Below, in pieces: positions 35,100 through 46,609 of a stretch of DNA of 64,000 nucleotides; position 1 is the stretch's first letter; every line of letters begins with the position of its first letter. This DNA is from Neckera pumila. Its lineage: Eukaryota > Streptophyta > Bryopsida > Hypnales > Neckeraceae. Under the pieces are notes generated by a model. It was not told the origin of the DNA. It searched no databases and saw nothing but the letters and a program-made list of their open reading frames with translations. The position numbers and the translations under genes were made by a program. The stretch covers positions 7,189,823 through 7,253,822 of the forward strand of contig OZ018408.1 of the NCBI GenBank assembly GCA_963969595.1, read 5' to 3'.

Positions 35100-37240
35100 G
35101 AAGATATCTCGCAGTAACAAACAAACAAACAAAACAAAACAAATAGCCTCACTTAAGTCTTGAGGTAATGGATGGATTGGAGGAGCGGCTAGCTTCGCCC
35201 TCAAGCACATGGAGGCCCTGTGAGTCTGTGACAAGGAGTACACCATCTATAGTATTATCCAATATTTGGAAAGCGGGAGGGATTACTAGCTACTCAAGTT
35301 ATTCAATTAGGGCAGAAGTATGAATAGTTGAAGAACCTCTCGCACTAATTTGGATCATTTTGGATGAATGTGATGTAATTTGTGTCAATCATTGGATGAA
35401 ATTTGGATGAAAAATGGATGAAGTATGGTTGAAAGTAGGATGAAAATCAAACACAAGGAACTTCAATCTCATTGATTTGTACATCCTTGGAAAATGTAAG
35501 ATTTTTTAACGTGTTGCTAGGTCTACCAATTTGGATTGCACATGGTGGATTTGGAGATAATTTATGAAAATACTTGCAGAGAAAACTCAAAATTTCCTTT
35601 AGGAATTCTTTATTTAAGATCCCCTCTACATGACGTTAAAACACTAGAAAATATAAAAACTAGCAGCAACTAGCAAAAAGAAACTATAAAATCTCCAAAC
35701 TAGTCAAAGGGAATTCCAAAATGTCTATTGTAAAAGAATCTGAGATAGAATGAAAATAGTGTGGTCCACAATATATTGAAATGATCTAATATATTTGGAA
35801 CTACCATGTATTTAGTGTGTTGTGCAAATTCAAATATTTCTAAAATTAATGCGCAAAGTATTATTAATACGGCTTTGGATATATTTGCATGTTAAATTTG
35901 TATAGTGAGATTGTGAAGGATTGGAAAAAAACTTGTGCTTAGTTTTTGGAAAGAAAAAGCCTTCTCTCTTTACAAGGGGGGATTCATGCCTGTTCATCTA
36001 TGAATGTGAATTTTCAGTTTGTTGATTAATTTAGTGATAGGGTCATGTTCTTCACTTAAGCATTGACCTCTAAATTTTCTTAAGAAATGAGAAGGCTTGA
36101 TATCTCTTTGCTTAAAAGTTTTGCTTAATAGAGACTTCTGTTTTTTCAGAATGTTGTTAAATTCAATTAAGAGTTTATAAGAAAAAAGGACTACTTAAAA
36201 GTTTTTTTTTCATTGTTTAAAATATCTTTAATTAGGCAACACTCAAAGAGATGCAAAAAATAAAAATGAATAGTGTAGATTTATAAACTCTACATTCATC
36301 TAATATTTGTATTCAATTTTTTTATGGTATGCTCACATCATTTATTAAATTCAAATAAATGATCAATTTTTAATCTTAATATATAAAAGATTCAATATTA
36401 ATAAGAATATTACAAATTTATATTGTAAATTTTAGGACTTTGTGGCTTTTGTTTCAAATTTCCTAGTATGATGTTCAGTGATTAAGTTTGCTTTAGAAAT
36501 AAAAGTGAAAAATTGAAGCTTCATAAGTCTATTTCTAAACTTCTTGAAGGTTTTGGAAAAATCCTATCGATGATAATTTTTTTCAGTTTCAATTTGAATC
36601 ACATTTTGAAGTATAGAATGTTATAAGTATTTTATTTACACTATGATATTTTACATTATAATATGCACTAATTTCAAATCTTCACAAAAATAAATGAAAA
36701 TTGTAAGGCTAATTTATCAAATATAATTTATCTTTGGATGTAATAAAAAAATTCACTCAAGTACACAATTGTACATTCAAAGAAGTGCACAAAATGAAGG
36801 ATTTTTGATGACTAGAACATGGTCATTGTTGCCTTCTATGAACTGAATTGATGATTAATGTAGAAATATTTGAAACTTTTTTTTCCTAGTTTTGTCATAT
36901 TGGATCTTTTGCAATATAACCAATATGACTTTACACAACGAAGGTGGAATAGTTTTAACTAAATTATGCATGAAGCAACCTAGTCACTATAATGTAATAG
37001 AGACTTTAATGATTGGTTTGAGCATTTAGTGAGGTATTCTTAAAAAACTCTTCAAAAATGCACCTATTATAGATGACACTTTAAAATTTCCTCAAAATGT
37101 CACTCTTGTTAAATTGACAATATTCCAATACTTTGGCACCTTTACAACTTGCTTTTTCAAATACAAATCCACACTTGCCCTAGGTTTTAGTTCTTTATGT
37201 ATCCAAACATTGCATTTTTCAATGCCATAATTGAACCAAT
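35100..37240. other. AT-rich intergenic DNA, nothing recognised
   Basis: Runs of A and T and diverged repeat phrases make up this stretch. I see no gene, RNA gene or bounded element. Confidence 0.4.
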
Positions 37241-38297
37241 CATTAGAGAAAAAGCAGCTCTCTGGAGGCTGTTCTAGATTGACAGGCCAAGCTATTTCAA
37301 ACTTGGCCTGTCAATTACGAAATGGCCCTTGGTGAGTAGTCAGCTGACTACTCACCGAAATAGTCAGCTTTTGTACTTTTTTTATTTTTTATTTTAATTT
37401 ATTTTAATTTTTTACTCGCAAAATTGACTTCCTGGGTTGTTGCATGAATGACCTTCCGTTTTTGTTCCATTTTGGCTAGTACTCCCAATACTATGAGCTT
37501 TTGCATATAAATTTTTAAAAATAAAATAAAATATGTATAATTAATATGGCACTAAAAAAAGCATATCACTAAAATTTCAGACCTAAAAAAATTCTAGTTC
37601 AAAAGTTATTTACAAAAAAGATGAGCTGAAATTTTCAAGAAAATACATACTTTGACGTTTTAATTTGTAGAAAATAGTGAAAAAAATTGAAAAAAAATTG
37701 TAAAATGCCATTTGGGAAGACTTTATGATAATGAGAGTTCACCAAAAAAATAATGTTGCAACCCTCTTTAGTGCTTAGAATTGCGCGCGCAAGGGAGCCC
37801 TCTTTGCATAGACATAGAGGACATAAAATAAAACATTTTTTAATGTCCCTTGGTAGAAACATGACTTCCTACTATGGGAATAGACCATAGAAATTTCAGC
37901 TCCATATCATTAAATTTGGGGACTCCTTACGTAGTAAAAACCCCTAAAACTCAAAACGTGACATATTAGTTTATATGATTTTTAAATATAAAATGATTTT
38001 TGAAAATTTCTGAAAATAGAAGATATGATTAATCTCATGGGAAGAATCTCCAATAAAAATTTCAAGTTCACGCGAGTCATGCTTCAAAACTTATTGCAAA
38101 AGGAAGCTCAGCACTGCGTTTGTGACAATGTTTCAGTACCGGTCTTTCATGCAGTCATCCTCCAACACCACTATCACTGCAGAATCTGCTGCGTGGAAAT
38201 AGGGGGGAAAAGCAACCCGTTAAATCAAATTTTAGGATCCTTTGGAGTTTGGAGGGCTGTGGAGCAATCCTCTGGAGGGCTGATTTTTTCTCTAATG
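37241..38297. mobile_element. Family F element, copy 3, carrying family G copy 3
   Basis: The left end is CATTAGAGAAAAAGCAGCTC and the right end is GGAGGGCTGATTTTTTCTCT followed by AATG. Without the nested family G copy (37438-38158), about 340 bp remain, similar to family F copy 1 (396 bp). Sequence on both sides of the insert ('gcaaaattgacttcctggg' and 'caccactatcac') is contiguous in copy 1. Confidence 0.65.
37438..38158. mobile_element. Family G inverted-repeat element, copy 3 (721 bp), nested in family F
   Basis: The left end is TTGTTGCATGAATGACCTTC and the right end is GGTCTTTCATGCAGTCATC. The interior is closely similar to copy 2 at 19329-20050, including 'tcctactatgggaatagac' and 'gactccttacgtagtaaaaa'. 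These are the least diverged family G copies. Confidence 0.65.
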
Positions 38298-41200
38298 TTA
38301 AATAAATTGACTATTTAAGTTTTGACTTAAAAAATTCACATAAGCTACCAAAATTCTCCCCGCACAATATACCCTACGTGAAGGTTAAATTCAGCATAAA
38401 TTAAGTCATTTTGGGGAAATAAAAGGTGCCATACATGTGTCATCTTGTGAATGATGTGAGGTGATGTGGACCCTCAGTGAGAATTTGACGTGGAAATTCA
38501 ATTTTGACACCTGATTGCCAAATCAGACCTTCACGTACAGTATTTTTTTGTTTGGAAAATTACGGTTCATGTATAACTAAAAACATTCTCTAATTGTCAG
38601 TTTAAGTACTCTATCTATGCATCATTAGCTAAAACTACGGTGGTTTGACACAAGTTCTACCGTAGAGTTGAAGGACCAACTCCCACCGTCACAGACAGCG
38701 CTCCTTCTAAAACCAAGCCGTACTGGTGAAAACTTTTCTTTCCACTTGGAAGTTCCCAGACTGCTATCAAGAATTATGGGGAAGTTATGCATCCATCTAA
38801 CAAAATTATGTCGGCAACTGCTTCGAGAATTCAAGGGACAGATTGAATTTGCAACCAAGTTATACAACGCTGCTTCCCCTCAACTGCTTGCTCGTCCTTC
38901 AATGCTACCTGACGTTCTCCGGCACCCTCGAAGTCAAACACAGGCTGACATATATCAAAGAAACATCACCTTGAATTTTTTTTTTTTTTTTAAACAAATG
39001 AAATGAATTCCATGGCAAAGGGATCACCTTGCATTTCAACCTCTTGAGTTTCACTTCTAAAATTCCTAGACATCAGGAAGTTAAAGAAAAGGAGCCACAG
39101 AAAGATCGAAATTACGTGAGCTCAGCGCGTCTCAAAGGAAATTTCCTTTAATCAGACATTTTCTACAGAAATGGCGAAGTCTGTTATGCGCAATTTACTG
39201 GAAATTTTTTTAAATGTTTACCTGTCCTGCTCAGCAAAGGATTAGCGATTAGCAAATTGGAAATTTGCCAACTTCATTGAAATTGAGTATCTCTTTCGTT
39301 CATCGCCGAGTAACAATCCCCAGCTAGGGGTATATGGTAGCCATGGCTGCCCCCTGGGGGGCTGCCCGACTTTCCGAATTTATGATCATAACTTCACAAA
39401 TTTCAAGATGATCACTTGAAATTCTTTCAAAGCCAATTCAGTGAACATGTTAAGAGTTATTGCAACTTCAACGATCATGCAAACTGATCTGCACCACCAA
39501 ATCCGTGGTTCCAAACACCGGGTGGTGTACGTCGTTTGGGATTTCAAATCCAATCCAGCGCCGTTGAATTGATCGACCTCTTGTAGAATAGCACCCGACT
39601 GTAGAGATCACTGTAGGTGAGACTTTCTGAGTTCTGAGTTCAATGTATTGCTTTACAGCTTAGTGGCGTGTGACTTTTGCAATTTGACGCGTCTGCAGCA
39701 TGACATCACAAATTGTCTGTCCAATAAACATTACAAAATCATATACGACCGTATATCGACTGGATTTCATGCTACACCAACTATATATGAACAGAATATA
39801 TGTCGGTACAAGCGTTGATAACAATCGCCAAAAAAAGTTGTTGTAAAGAACACGTGGAAATAAGAACTCACTGACTTGAGTTGGTTCCAAGAATTTTTCA
39901 TGATAAGTTGACTTGGTATTACAGTTCTCCCTAGTACTGACTAGTGGTCACTAGCTTGCTTTTAATTGTTGCCCAAAATTTGAGCAGCCGTGGCACACTG
40001 ACATGTGAGATCCTCCCCGACATTTTATGTGATCGTGTCCAATTCATGATGCACTTGCTAGATATCCAGAATTCCAAATCTTCCTGCCAGGCCACTTGTG
40101 GCTGGCAGGCCTTGCAATTTTAACTCTGCGATGAAAATCCGTTTCATTTGAGTAGAAAAAATAAAAAACTAAAAAACTACCGAATCCAATCAATTCGAAG
40201 ACGGTGGAAGAAAGTAAATTTCAAGATCACAACTACCTTGATCCTGCTCTGCAAGCACGTGTACTCCAGACATGGCAGTTACAAAATCAACCGGTCGCTT
40301 CATACATATAGCTCCGACAAATCGATAGGATTTGGATCAGCAATAAATTCCAAAAGCCATTTCGTTGGGCGTTAATTAATTACTTAATATCTGGATCGTG
40401 TCTTGTTACGTTCCAAGACACAAGCTTCCCAACCTATCTGGTACACGTAGTTCCTGAAAATTGTGTTGCTTTTCTCTTATGCAAATGAAGAACATACAAA
40501 TGTATGTGCATGTTGGCGAAGGTTCAAGGTTCCAATTGCAGACACAGGTTGATAATGTGTCTGCATGATGGACAATTGACAGTTTGTGGTGAGCCAAATT
40601 GATCAGTATGTTAGTAACAAGATTGTCCGCCAATTCTATCGAATTAATTTAAGCATCCAACGAGCAGGGAAGTTTAGATTTACGAAGTCTGGAGTCGCTG
40701 GACATCAACTGGCCCGCCGAGTGGGAACCCTCATAGCGGTAGCTAGTTTGGTAACACAACTGTAAGTCAAGACCCAGAAGATTCATCAGCATTGAAACAC
40801 CTGTTACCACCATATACCTTAACATGAATCCAGTCGACTTTGATTATAGAGTGAGTCTGTCTGGCAGCGCGTAGTGCATATTGTATATAATGACTCAAAG
40901 CAAACAGAAGCTCCACGCTCACCCATTGATTCATCACCTTTCATACAGCGAGCTTGCATTGCAAGTGTTGTGCCGTGCTTTCAATCTCTTCATTGGCAAG
41001 TGAATAGTAGAGTACTGAGACTGACCACAAACTCACGAAATCTTAGTATGTGAGCTGGGAAGACTGTTCATTAATTTGGCTCAATTTGTGAAGTCTATTC
41101 TTTCAATTGTGTTTAGTATCTACTTACACTCAGCACTGTGTCAATCCTGTCGGAGTTCGGGAAGAGATTTGCAGAGGTCATGGCGCCAGCGGTGCAGGAG

Positions 41201-42506
41201 CTGATCGCAAATGGCTCTGAAGGAGATCAAGATAGAACTAAAACTCACTCCTGCAAGCCATCAGGCTGCCCCATTTGTGGCAATTGATCAGCAGATTGTA
41301 CCGGGCCTGGTAACCTGATGGATTCGATGATGTGCACACTCTGGTCGTCATAAACCCGGGTTGCCCGAGTTCCTATTCGATATATGGCACTTGTACAGTT
41401 CTCACGTCGCATTGACGAAGAGATTGGCAGCTAGTAGAAGGTACTTAATTAATTAGCTCGATCAAGCTTCTCTCAATTAGATTCACTGTGAATGTTGATT
41501 AGCATTGACGCACGTAGTACGGGTCCTCATGATAATTGAGCCTGGTATTATGATCTAGATTTCAATTTGGGTGATAGATTGATATAAAAATAATAGTTTG
41601 CATTGTGCTTACGACAATGCAAACTGGTTGATCGCATTGGGGCACACCATTTGTTTCGATTCTGCTTCGGAGGATCAATAAATCAAGTACTTTCTGTCTG
41701 AACGTCTGCGGACTGGTTCATTTAGAACAGAATTTCTGATTTGGTCAGGTCATGATTGTATTTTCACATGTATGCGTGTTTCTCATGTTCACGAATGACA
41801 ACATATCTAAAGGAGTCATGAATCCTATTCTCTCTCCCATTCCGTCCCAGGTTTGGGACCCCTTTTAAACTTGTATTTTTATGCTCCTACTATGACACTC
41901 TGTTCCATTTTAAAAAAAAGAAGTAAATCAATATTATTAATGAATTGATTCGTAAATTAAGTCCAGACAACAAACAAATTGAGGGAATTAAGAGGTGGTA
42001 ATTGTTTAGATCGACTTCAGAACTAGAATTTGATCTAGTCTGCATTCAGTGAGTTCAAGTTCTATAACTCCAAATCAACTTGTTGATCTTGGCATATATG
42101 TTATAGAGTTTAGAGCTCTGGGCATTCAAATGTGTCAATTTTGGCGCTATGAAGCTTGCCATTTTACCAAATATGATCTAGCTTGGATGTCCGTCCAAAC
42201 TTTTGGTACACGGAAATGCATGATTCACCTCGACAAATCATTATGAGATCAGTCAGACATGCAACCATTGCATCTGCCAGGGCAATGACCATATATATCT
42301 ATATATGTGGAGCTTCTTCGATGTAAACCTTTTCTAAACTCTTTCCATGGTTGAAATACTGAATTGATTTCTGCAAACGAAATCTCAAATCCGACATGTA
42401 CTGCTTCGTTCAGTACTGGAATACTGGATGGATTAGTTATCATGTTCAACAATTTTCAGTTTTCTTGGAGTGTAGGCATGGTGGTTGATATATTGCACTT
42501 TCTATA
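38298..42506. other. Low-repeat intergenic block, no gene recognised with confidence
   Basis: This 4-kb block has balanced composition and few of the repeat families. ORFs of up to 112 codons (for example 38,668-39,006 on the plus strand) end in poly-Phe or Lys from homopolymers and have no recognisable motif. One micro-ORF at 41,180 is listed separately. A small G/C palindrome (CTGCCCCCTGGGGGGCTG) lies at about 39,346. The block may hold regulatory or non-coding transcribed sequence. Confidence 0.35.
41180..41287 (+). CDS. Candidate 35-residue micro-ORF ending in a Cys cluster
   Basis: ATGGCGCCAGCGGTG opens a 35-codon frame in the AT-balanced block, and the frame is open about 16 codons upstream too. 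The peptide has a helical-looking start (MAPAVQELIANGSEG) and a Cys cluster at the end (C-K-P-S-G-C-P-I-C-G-N, spacing Cx4Cx2C). It could be the last exon of an unrecognised gene, since an AG-type acceptor lies upstream near 41,131. It matches no family I know. Chance is a real alternative at this length. Confidence 0.2.
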   Translation: MAPAVQELIANGSEGDQDRTKTHSCKPSGCPICGN

Positions 42507-43495
42507 TTAACCCCAAAGTGACATTTGATTTCCAGGGTTCAAAAATGTCGTTGCTTATGATTGTTATGAAGCTTTATAGATCTAAACGTCTTCAAGTTAT
42601 ACAAATTTCAACCGTAAAATCTTCTAGTGTACATGTTGTAGATGACATGTACAAAATTTGAAGTCATTTGGCCACATAGATTGCAAGATCATGATGTTTT
42701 AGTGTTAAAAATGGATGCTGAAATTTTACCAAAAATAGGTTTGGAGTTGAAATTTGATTTCTAAACCTACTCAAATGAAAAAACTTAACACTACAAAGTG
42801 ATTCAAAACTAGTATACAAACATAGTGGTCCAAAAAAAAATTCATTCAATTGACTCATTGTGTCTATAAAACAACTTTGAAATGTCAGAAAAGAGCAAGA
42901 AAAATTGCAAAAAAACACATCTAAGGTTGAACCTCCTTCTACTAGAATGTTTCTCAGTCACTCATTACTTCTTAGATTGACATGAAATTTTAGCAACACA
43001 AACTAGACTAGTATGCTCAACTTTTCCAAAAGAAACAATTGAAAATGGACTATGTATGAAGAACAAAGAAGCCGCCAAATTTCAGTGTACTCCAAAAATG
43101 GCAGGATTTTGACCTTTAAAATGCTCCCAAACATTCAAAACAACTTGGATTAACATGAAAATTTTACCACAATAACTAGGCTTCAAGAGGAATAAAATCC
43201 AACAAATTTTATTGAAAACTAACACTGGATGAAGGAGATACAAGCCCCCAAAGTTGCAGCCCTAAAATGTGGTTTGGTGATCTCAAATTGAAGTTTTGAA
43301 CTTTGATTGTCTTCCTAAAAATCAATACATCTTGGATTGACCTGAAAATTGTACCACACAAAATAGAGGAGAGAACGCAACTTTCCCAACAAGTTTTATT
43401 AAACTTGGACCTTGGATGCAAAACTTAAAGCACTTATAACTAGACTTGAAACTGTATGAGGACACTTTTTGTCCTCTCTGTCACTTTGGGGTTAA
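42507..43495. mobile_element. Family D TTAA element (989 bp)
   Basis: The left end is TTAACCCCAAAGTGACATTT and the right end is CTGTCACTTTGGGGTTAA. The 13-bp inverted repeat CCCCAAAGTGACA is perfect directly inside intact TTAA on both sides. The interior differs from families A to C but has the same AT-rich non-coding style. It includes three diverged direct copies of a 'ttggattgacatgaaaattttaccac' theme at about 42,970, 43,145 and 43,330. Confidence 0.75.
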
Positions 43496-43914
43496 GCAGT
43501 CTAAAGTGCCTGTTGCACCTTGTGATTTAATTTTTTTCCTTTCTGTGTGTTTGTCTTCAGATACTACCGTTCATTATTCAGTCTGTGTTGATACGAAAAT
43601 TTCTCAATTTCTTTAGATTTTAATTTAAGTGTGTAAGTCCGATTCAACTTTGCTTAGCACTAGTAAGACTCAGGTCTTAACAATCCATTCATTGAGAGGT
43701 TACATAATTTGGAATACGCTTCATTTTTCAGGTGCCAATTTTGTGGTCCAACCGTTTGCTATGTCTCCTTGTAGGCTTGTAGAGCAACACTGGAAAATTA
43801 ATTTGATTTCAATGGATCACAAACCGGTGGGTGATTTATCATACACAGTATTTGAGACTTCAAATACAATGAGAGTTGTAAGCCATTTTTAGGTTTATTC
43901 TGGCTTGTGACATA

Positions 43915-43992
43915 CTCCCTCTTCTCAAAATAAATCCAAGGACTTCCAGAGATTCCTACTAGAAACCACGGATTTATTTGAGAAAAAGGGAA
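43915..43992. mobile_element. Stowaway-like MITE (78 bp)
   Basis: The left end CTCCCTCTTCTCAAAATAAA pairs with the right arm GGATTTATTTGAGAAAAAGG plus GAA. TA flanks both ends (43913-43914 and 43993-43994). The CTCCCTC terminus and the TA duplication are classic for Stowaway. The whole element is one hairpin. Confidence 0.75.
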
Positions 43993-44383
43993 TATGTTTC
44001 ATGTGTGAAGCTAGGTGAAAAGTTAACTTGAGACCGAGACCAAGACTAAGTGGGGAGTCTCATGTGACTAGTGTGTATGACATCATTTTCCTCTCTAAAA
44101 TTTGAATTAATAATTAGATTCGTGACAGAGATCCAAAATGTGGTCTAAACAATAATCACCATTTGTCTTATTTATTTTGTTGTTCTAGACATATTTTTGT
44201 TTACAAATTTAATAACTCCTACCATAACTCCTGTCATATAAATCATTGGATTTTATTAATAATTAGTAGAGTTAGTCTACTATCTTGGTAAAATTAGTCT
44301 ACTTGACTATTGACATTGTCAATTCATTTACCCCTAAAGTTCTAAGGAGCCCACTTTGAACTTTTTGAAAACTTGGATAGGCT

Positions 44384-44748
44384 CATTAGAGAAAAAATGA
44401 GCCTTCCAAAGGGTTGCTCCACAGCCCTCTGGAGGACCTTGAAATTTAGTTTTACGGGGCAAAAAAATGCTTATTTCCCCTATTTCTTTGCATCAGTTTC
44501 TGCTGTACAGTGGCGCAGGAACCCAAATTTGCAAATAAAAAACTACTACTACTACTACTATTAATTTTTTTTTTTTTGTAATTTGAAAAAAAAAAAAAAA
44601 AAAAGGACAAAAGCTTACTGTTTCAACAAGCACAAGCTGATTGCTCACCAACAGCCATTTCAAGATTGCAGGCCAAGCTTGAAATAGCTTGGCCATGTCA
44701 ATCTGGACCAGCCCTCCGGAGGGCCGAGGGCTGCTTTTTTTTCTAATG
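44384..44748. mobile_element. Family F element, copy 2 (365 bp)
   Basis: The left end is CATTAGAGAAAAAATGAGCC and the right end is GGGCTGCTTTTTTTTCTAAT followed by G. The palindrome of the family (GGCCAAGCTTGAAATAGCTTGGCC) lies near the right end. A TAC triplet run and long T and A homopolymers fill the middle. A solo family F end (GTTAGAGAAATTCTCAGCCC) follows at about 44,804. A solo TTTACCCCTAAAG end lies just upstream at 44,326. Confidence 0.6.
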
Positions 44749-44927
44749 TCTATTGACTTCAAAATTTTGAAAGTTTGCATAAAAGTTTAAGGATAGATGC
44801 TACTGTTAGAGAAATTCTCAGCCCTCTAGAGGGCCGCTCCAGAGCAGCTGAAAGCACCCCACAATTACATTTAACTTTGCTTAATTATTTGTTTTTTCCC
44901 CTATCATCGATCACCTAAAGGCACGAT

Positions 44928-46228
44928 CACTATAAGAAAGACACGTTTTTGGAGTTGTCTAGCAAAAAACGAGTCATGTTTTTTCTGACGTTGCGTTGTC
45001 TGGCAGTTTGGGTCACAGCAGTGGGAATTTTGCATGATGTCCACGTAGACAAGCACCTAAAAGAGGGCCAGACAAGTTCATGTCAGCGCGGACAAGCATG
45101 TCAAAATGAATGTCAACAAAAACATCACTGCATTTTTTGGAACGTCCAAAAAAACATAGATTGCCATGTCAGCAAGCAAAACCATTTTTACTATGGTAAA
45201 ATCAATAAAAATTACTATGCTCTATGGTATAATGCTGCCCAAATGTGAAAATTTTAGGAAATGGGCAACCATGTGGCATGTTTTGCAAAAAATGGGCAAT
45301 GGATGGATGTGTAGTATGGATGAAAAAGGAACTCTTTATACAAAGTGGCCAAGTGGGTGGTAGGAAGATTAACAATCCATATGGGATCTTTTAAGCAAGA
45401 ATTGTGTTCAAATTAAAATATCTAAAACAACATGGTCTAGATGTTTGCAACAACATGAAGATGTCTGAAAGAACATCCAGATGTCTGCAACAACGCCTAT
45501 ATGTCTAAAACAACGTCTAGAATTACAATAGTCAAGTTTCCATATTATAATTATTCCATATCTTTTGTCTCACTATGGACAGACAATGGATATAAATAGG
45601 ACCTCTCAACCCTCCATTCTTACAAATTGACAATAAAGTAATTTCTTCATTTGGCTATGAAAAATCCTCTTGATGGTAGATGGTAAGTTTTTTTAATTCT
45701 TGTTGAATTCATCAATTGTTATTGTTCATTATTTTTGTTCTTTATTTATTTTTAAATAATTATTTTCTATTGACCTTGATACAGTATGTAGCAATGGATG
45801 TTTCAAAAAACATCTATTTAGACATCTAAATTGACGTTTCAAGAAAAAAATAAATAAATTTAAATGGCATGAAAGTATATTGACAAGGCATGCCAAGTCA
45901 GATTCTTCCGGGGTCCACGTCATTGACACGTCATAGAATTTTTGGATGAAAAAAAAACATGATGTGGCACTGCCCGTGGATGACAAAGTGACGTGGAGGC
46001 CACATGGCATTCACATGGCACCCCATAAGGCACTTGCAATAGTGCGTTTCATCAACCGTCAAAAAAAAACAAGCCCAAAGTATGCGCATTTTTAGCCTAA
46101 CAGAGCACATTTTTTGCTTGTACTTTTTGACGAATTTTGTAGGACATCAACGCGGATTTTTTTTGCGTTAGCTAGACATGGTATTATGTTTTTTCTGATG
46201 TCAAAAAAAACATCGGCTTCTTATAGTG
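44928..46228. mobile_element. CACTA-like non-autonomous element (1301 bp) with a TATA box
   Basis: The left end is CACTATAAGAAAGACACG and the right end is CATCGGCTTCTTATAGTG, giving an inverted repeat CACTATAAGAA. The CACTA terminus is the signature of the CACTA (CMC) superfamily. I could not confirm the 3-bp target duplication. The interior lacks a transposase but has TATAAATAGG at about 45,592, followed by a pyrimidine-rich tract and a GGTAAGT donor-like site near 45,683. This is what a promoter and first exon left by internal deletion would look like. A tandem repeat with a unit of about 22-25 bp on an 'acaacrtctagatgtctgca' theme spans 45,424-45,520. Confidence 0.6.
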
Positions 46229-46391
46229 TCTAATTAGTTAGTGTTGGAATATTGTTAATAATTTTATTTTATCTAGAAAATCAAGAAATAATAATACAAT
46301 CACATTTTCATTTTGAAATGTTCATTTTATTCTTTGGATCAAATTATTCTTGAAGTAGATTTCCTTTGGAGGAGTGATATACCTGTCATTT

Positions 46392-46609
46392 TTGAGTTAT
46401 ATGATATTTTCAAGGTGAAATCTAGTTAACCTATAACATGTAAGTGCTGAAGAAATAAATCTAGAATAATAAAAAGAAGAATTGGATGAAGATAAAAATC
46501 TTGAGTTATATGATATTTTCAAGGCAAAATCTAGTTAACCAATAACATGTAAGTGCTGAAGAAATAAATCTAGAATAATAAAGAGTGAAAATGGATAAAG
46601 ATAAGAATC
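46392..46609. repeat. Tandem duplication of a 109-bp unit
   Basis: The unit starting TTGAGTTATATGATATTTTC occurs at 46392-46500 and again at 46501-46609, with few differences. It lies directly upstream of the first recognisable exon of the decayed methyltransferase-like gene and so may be in its promoter or first intron. Confidence 0.7.
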
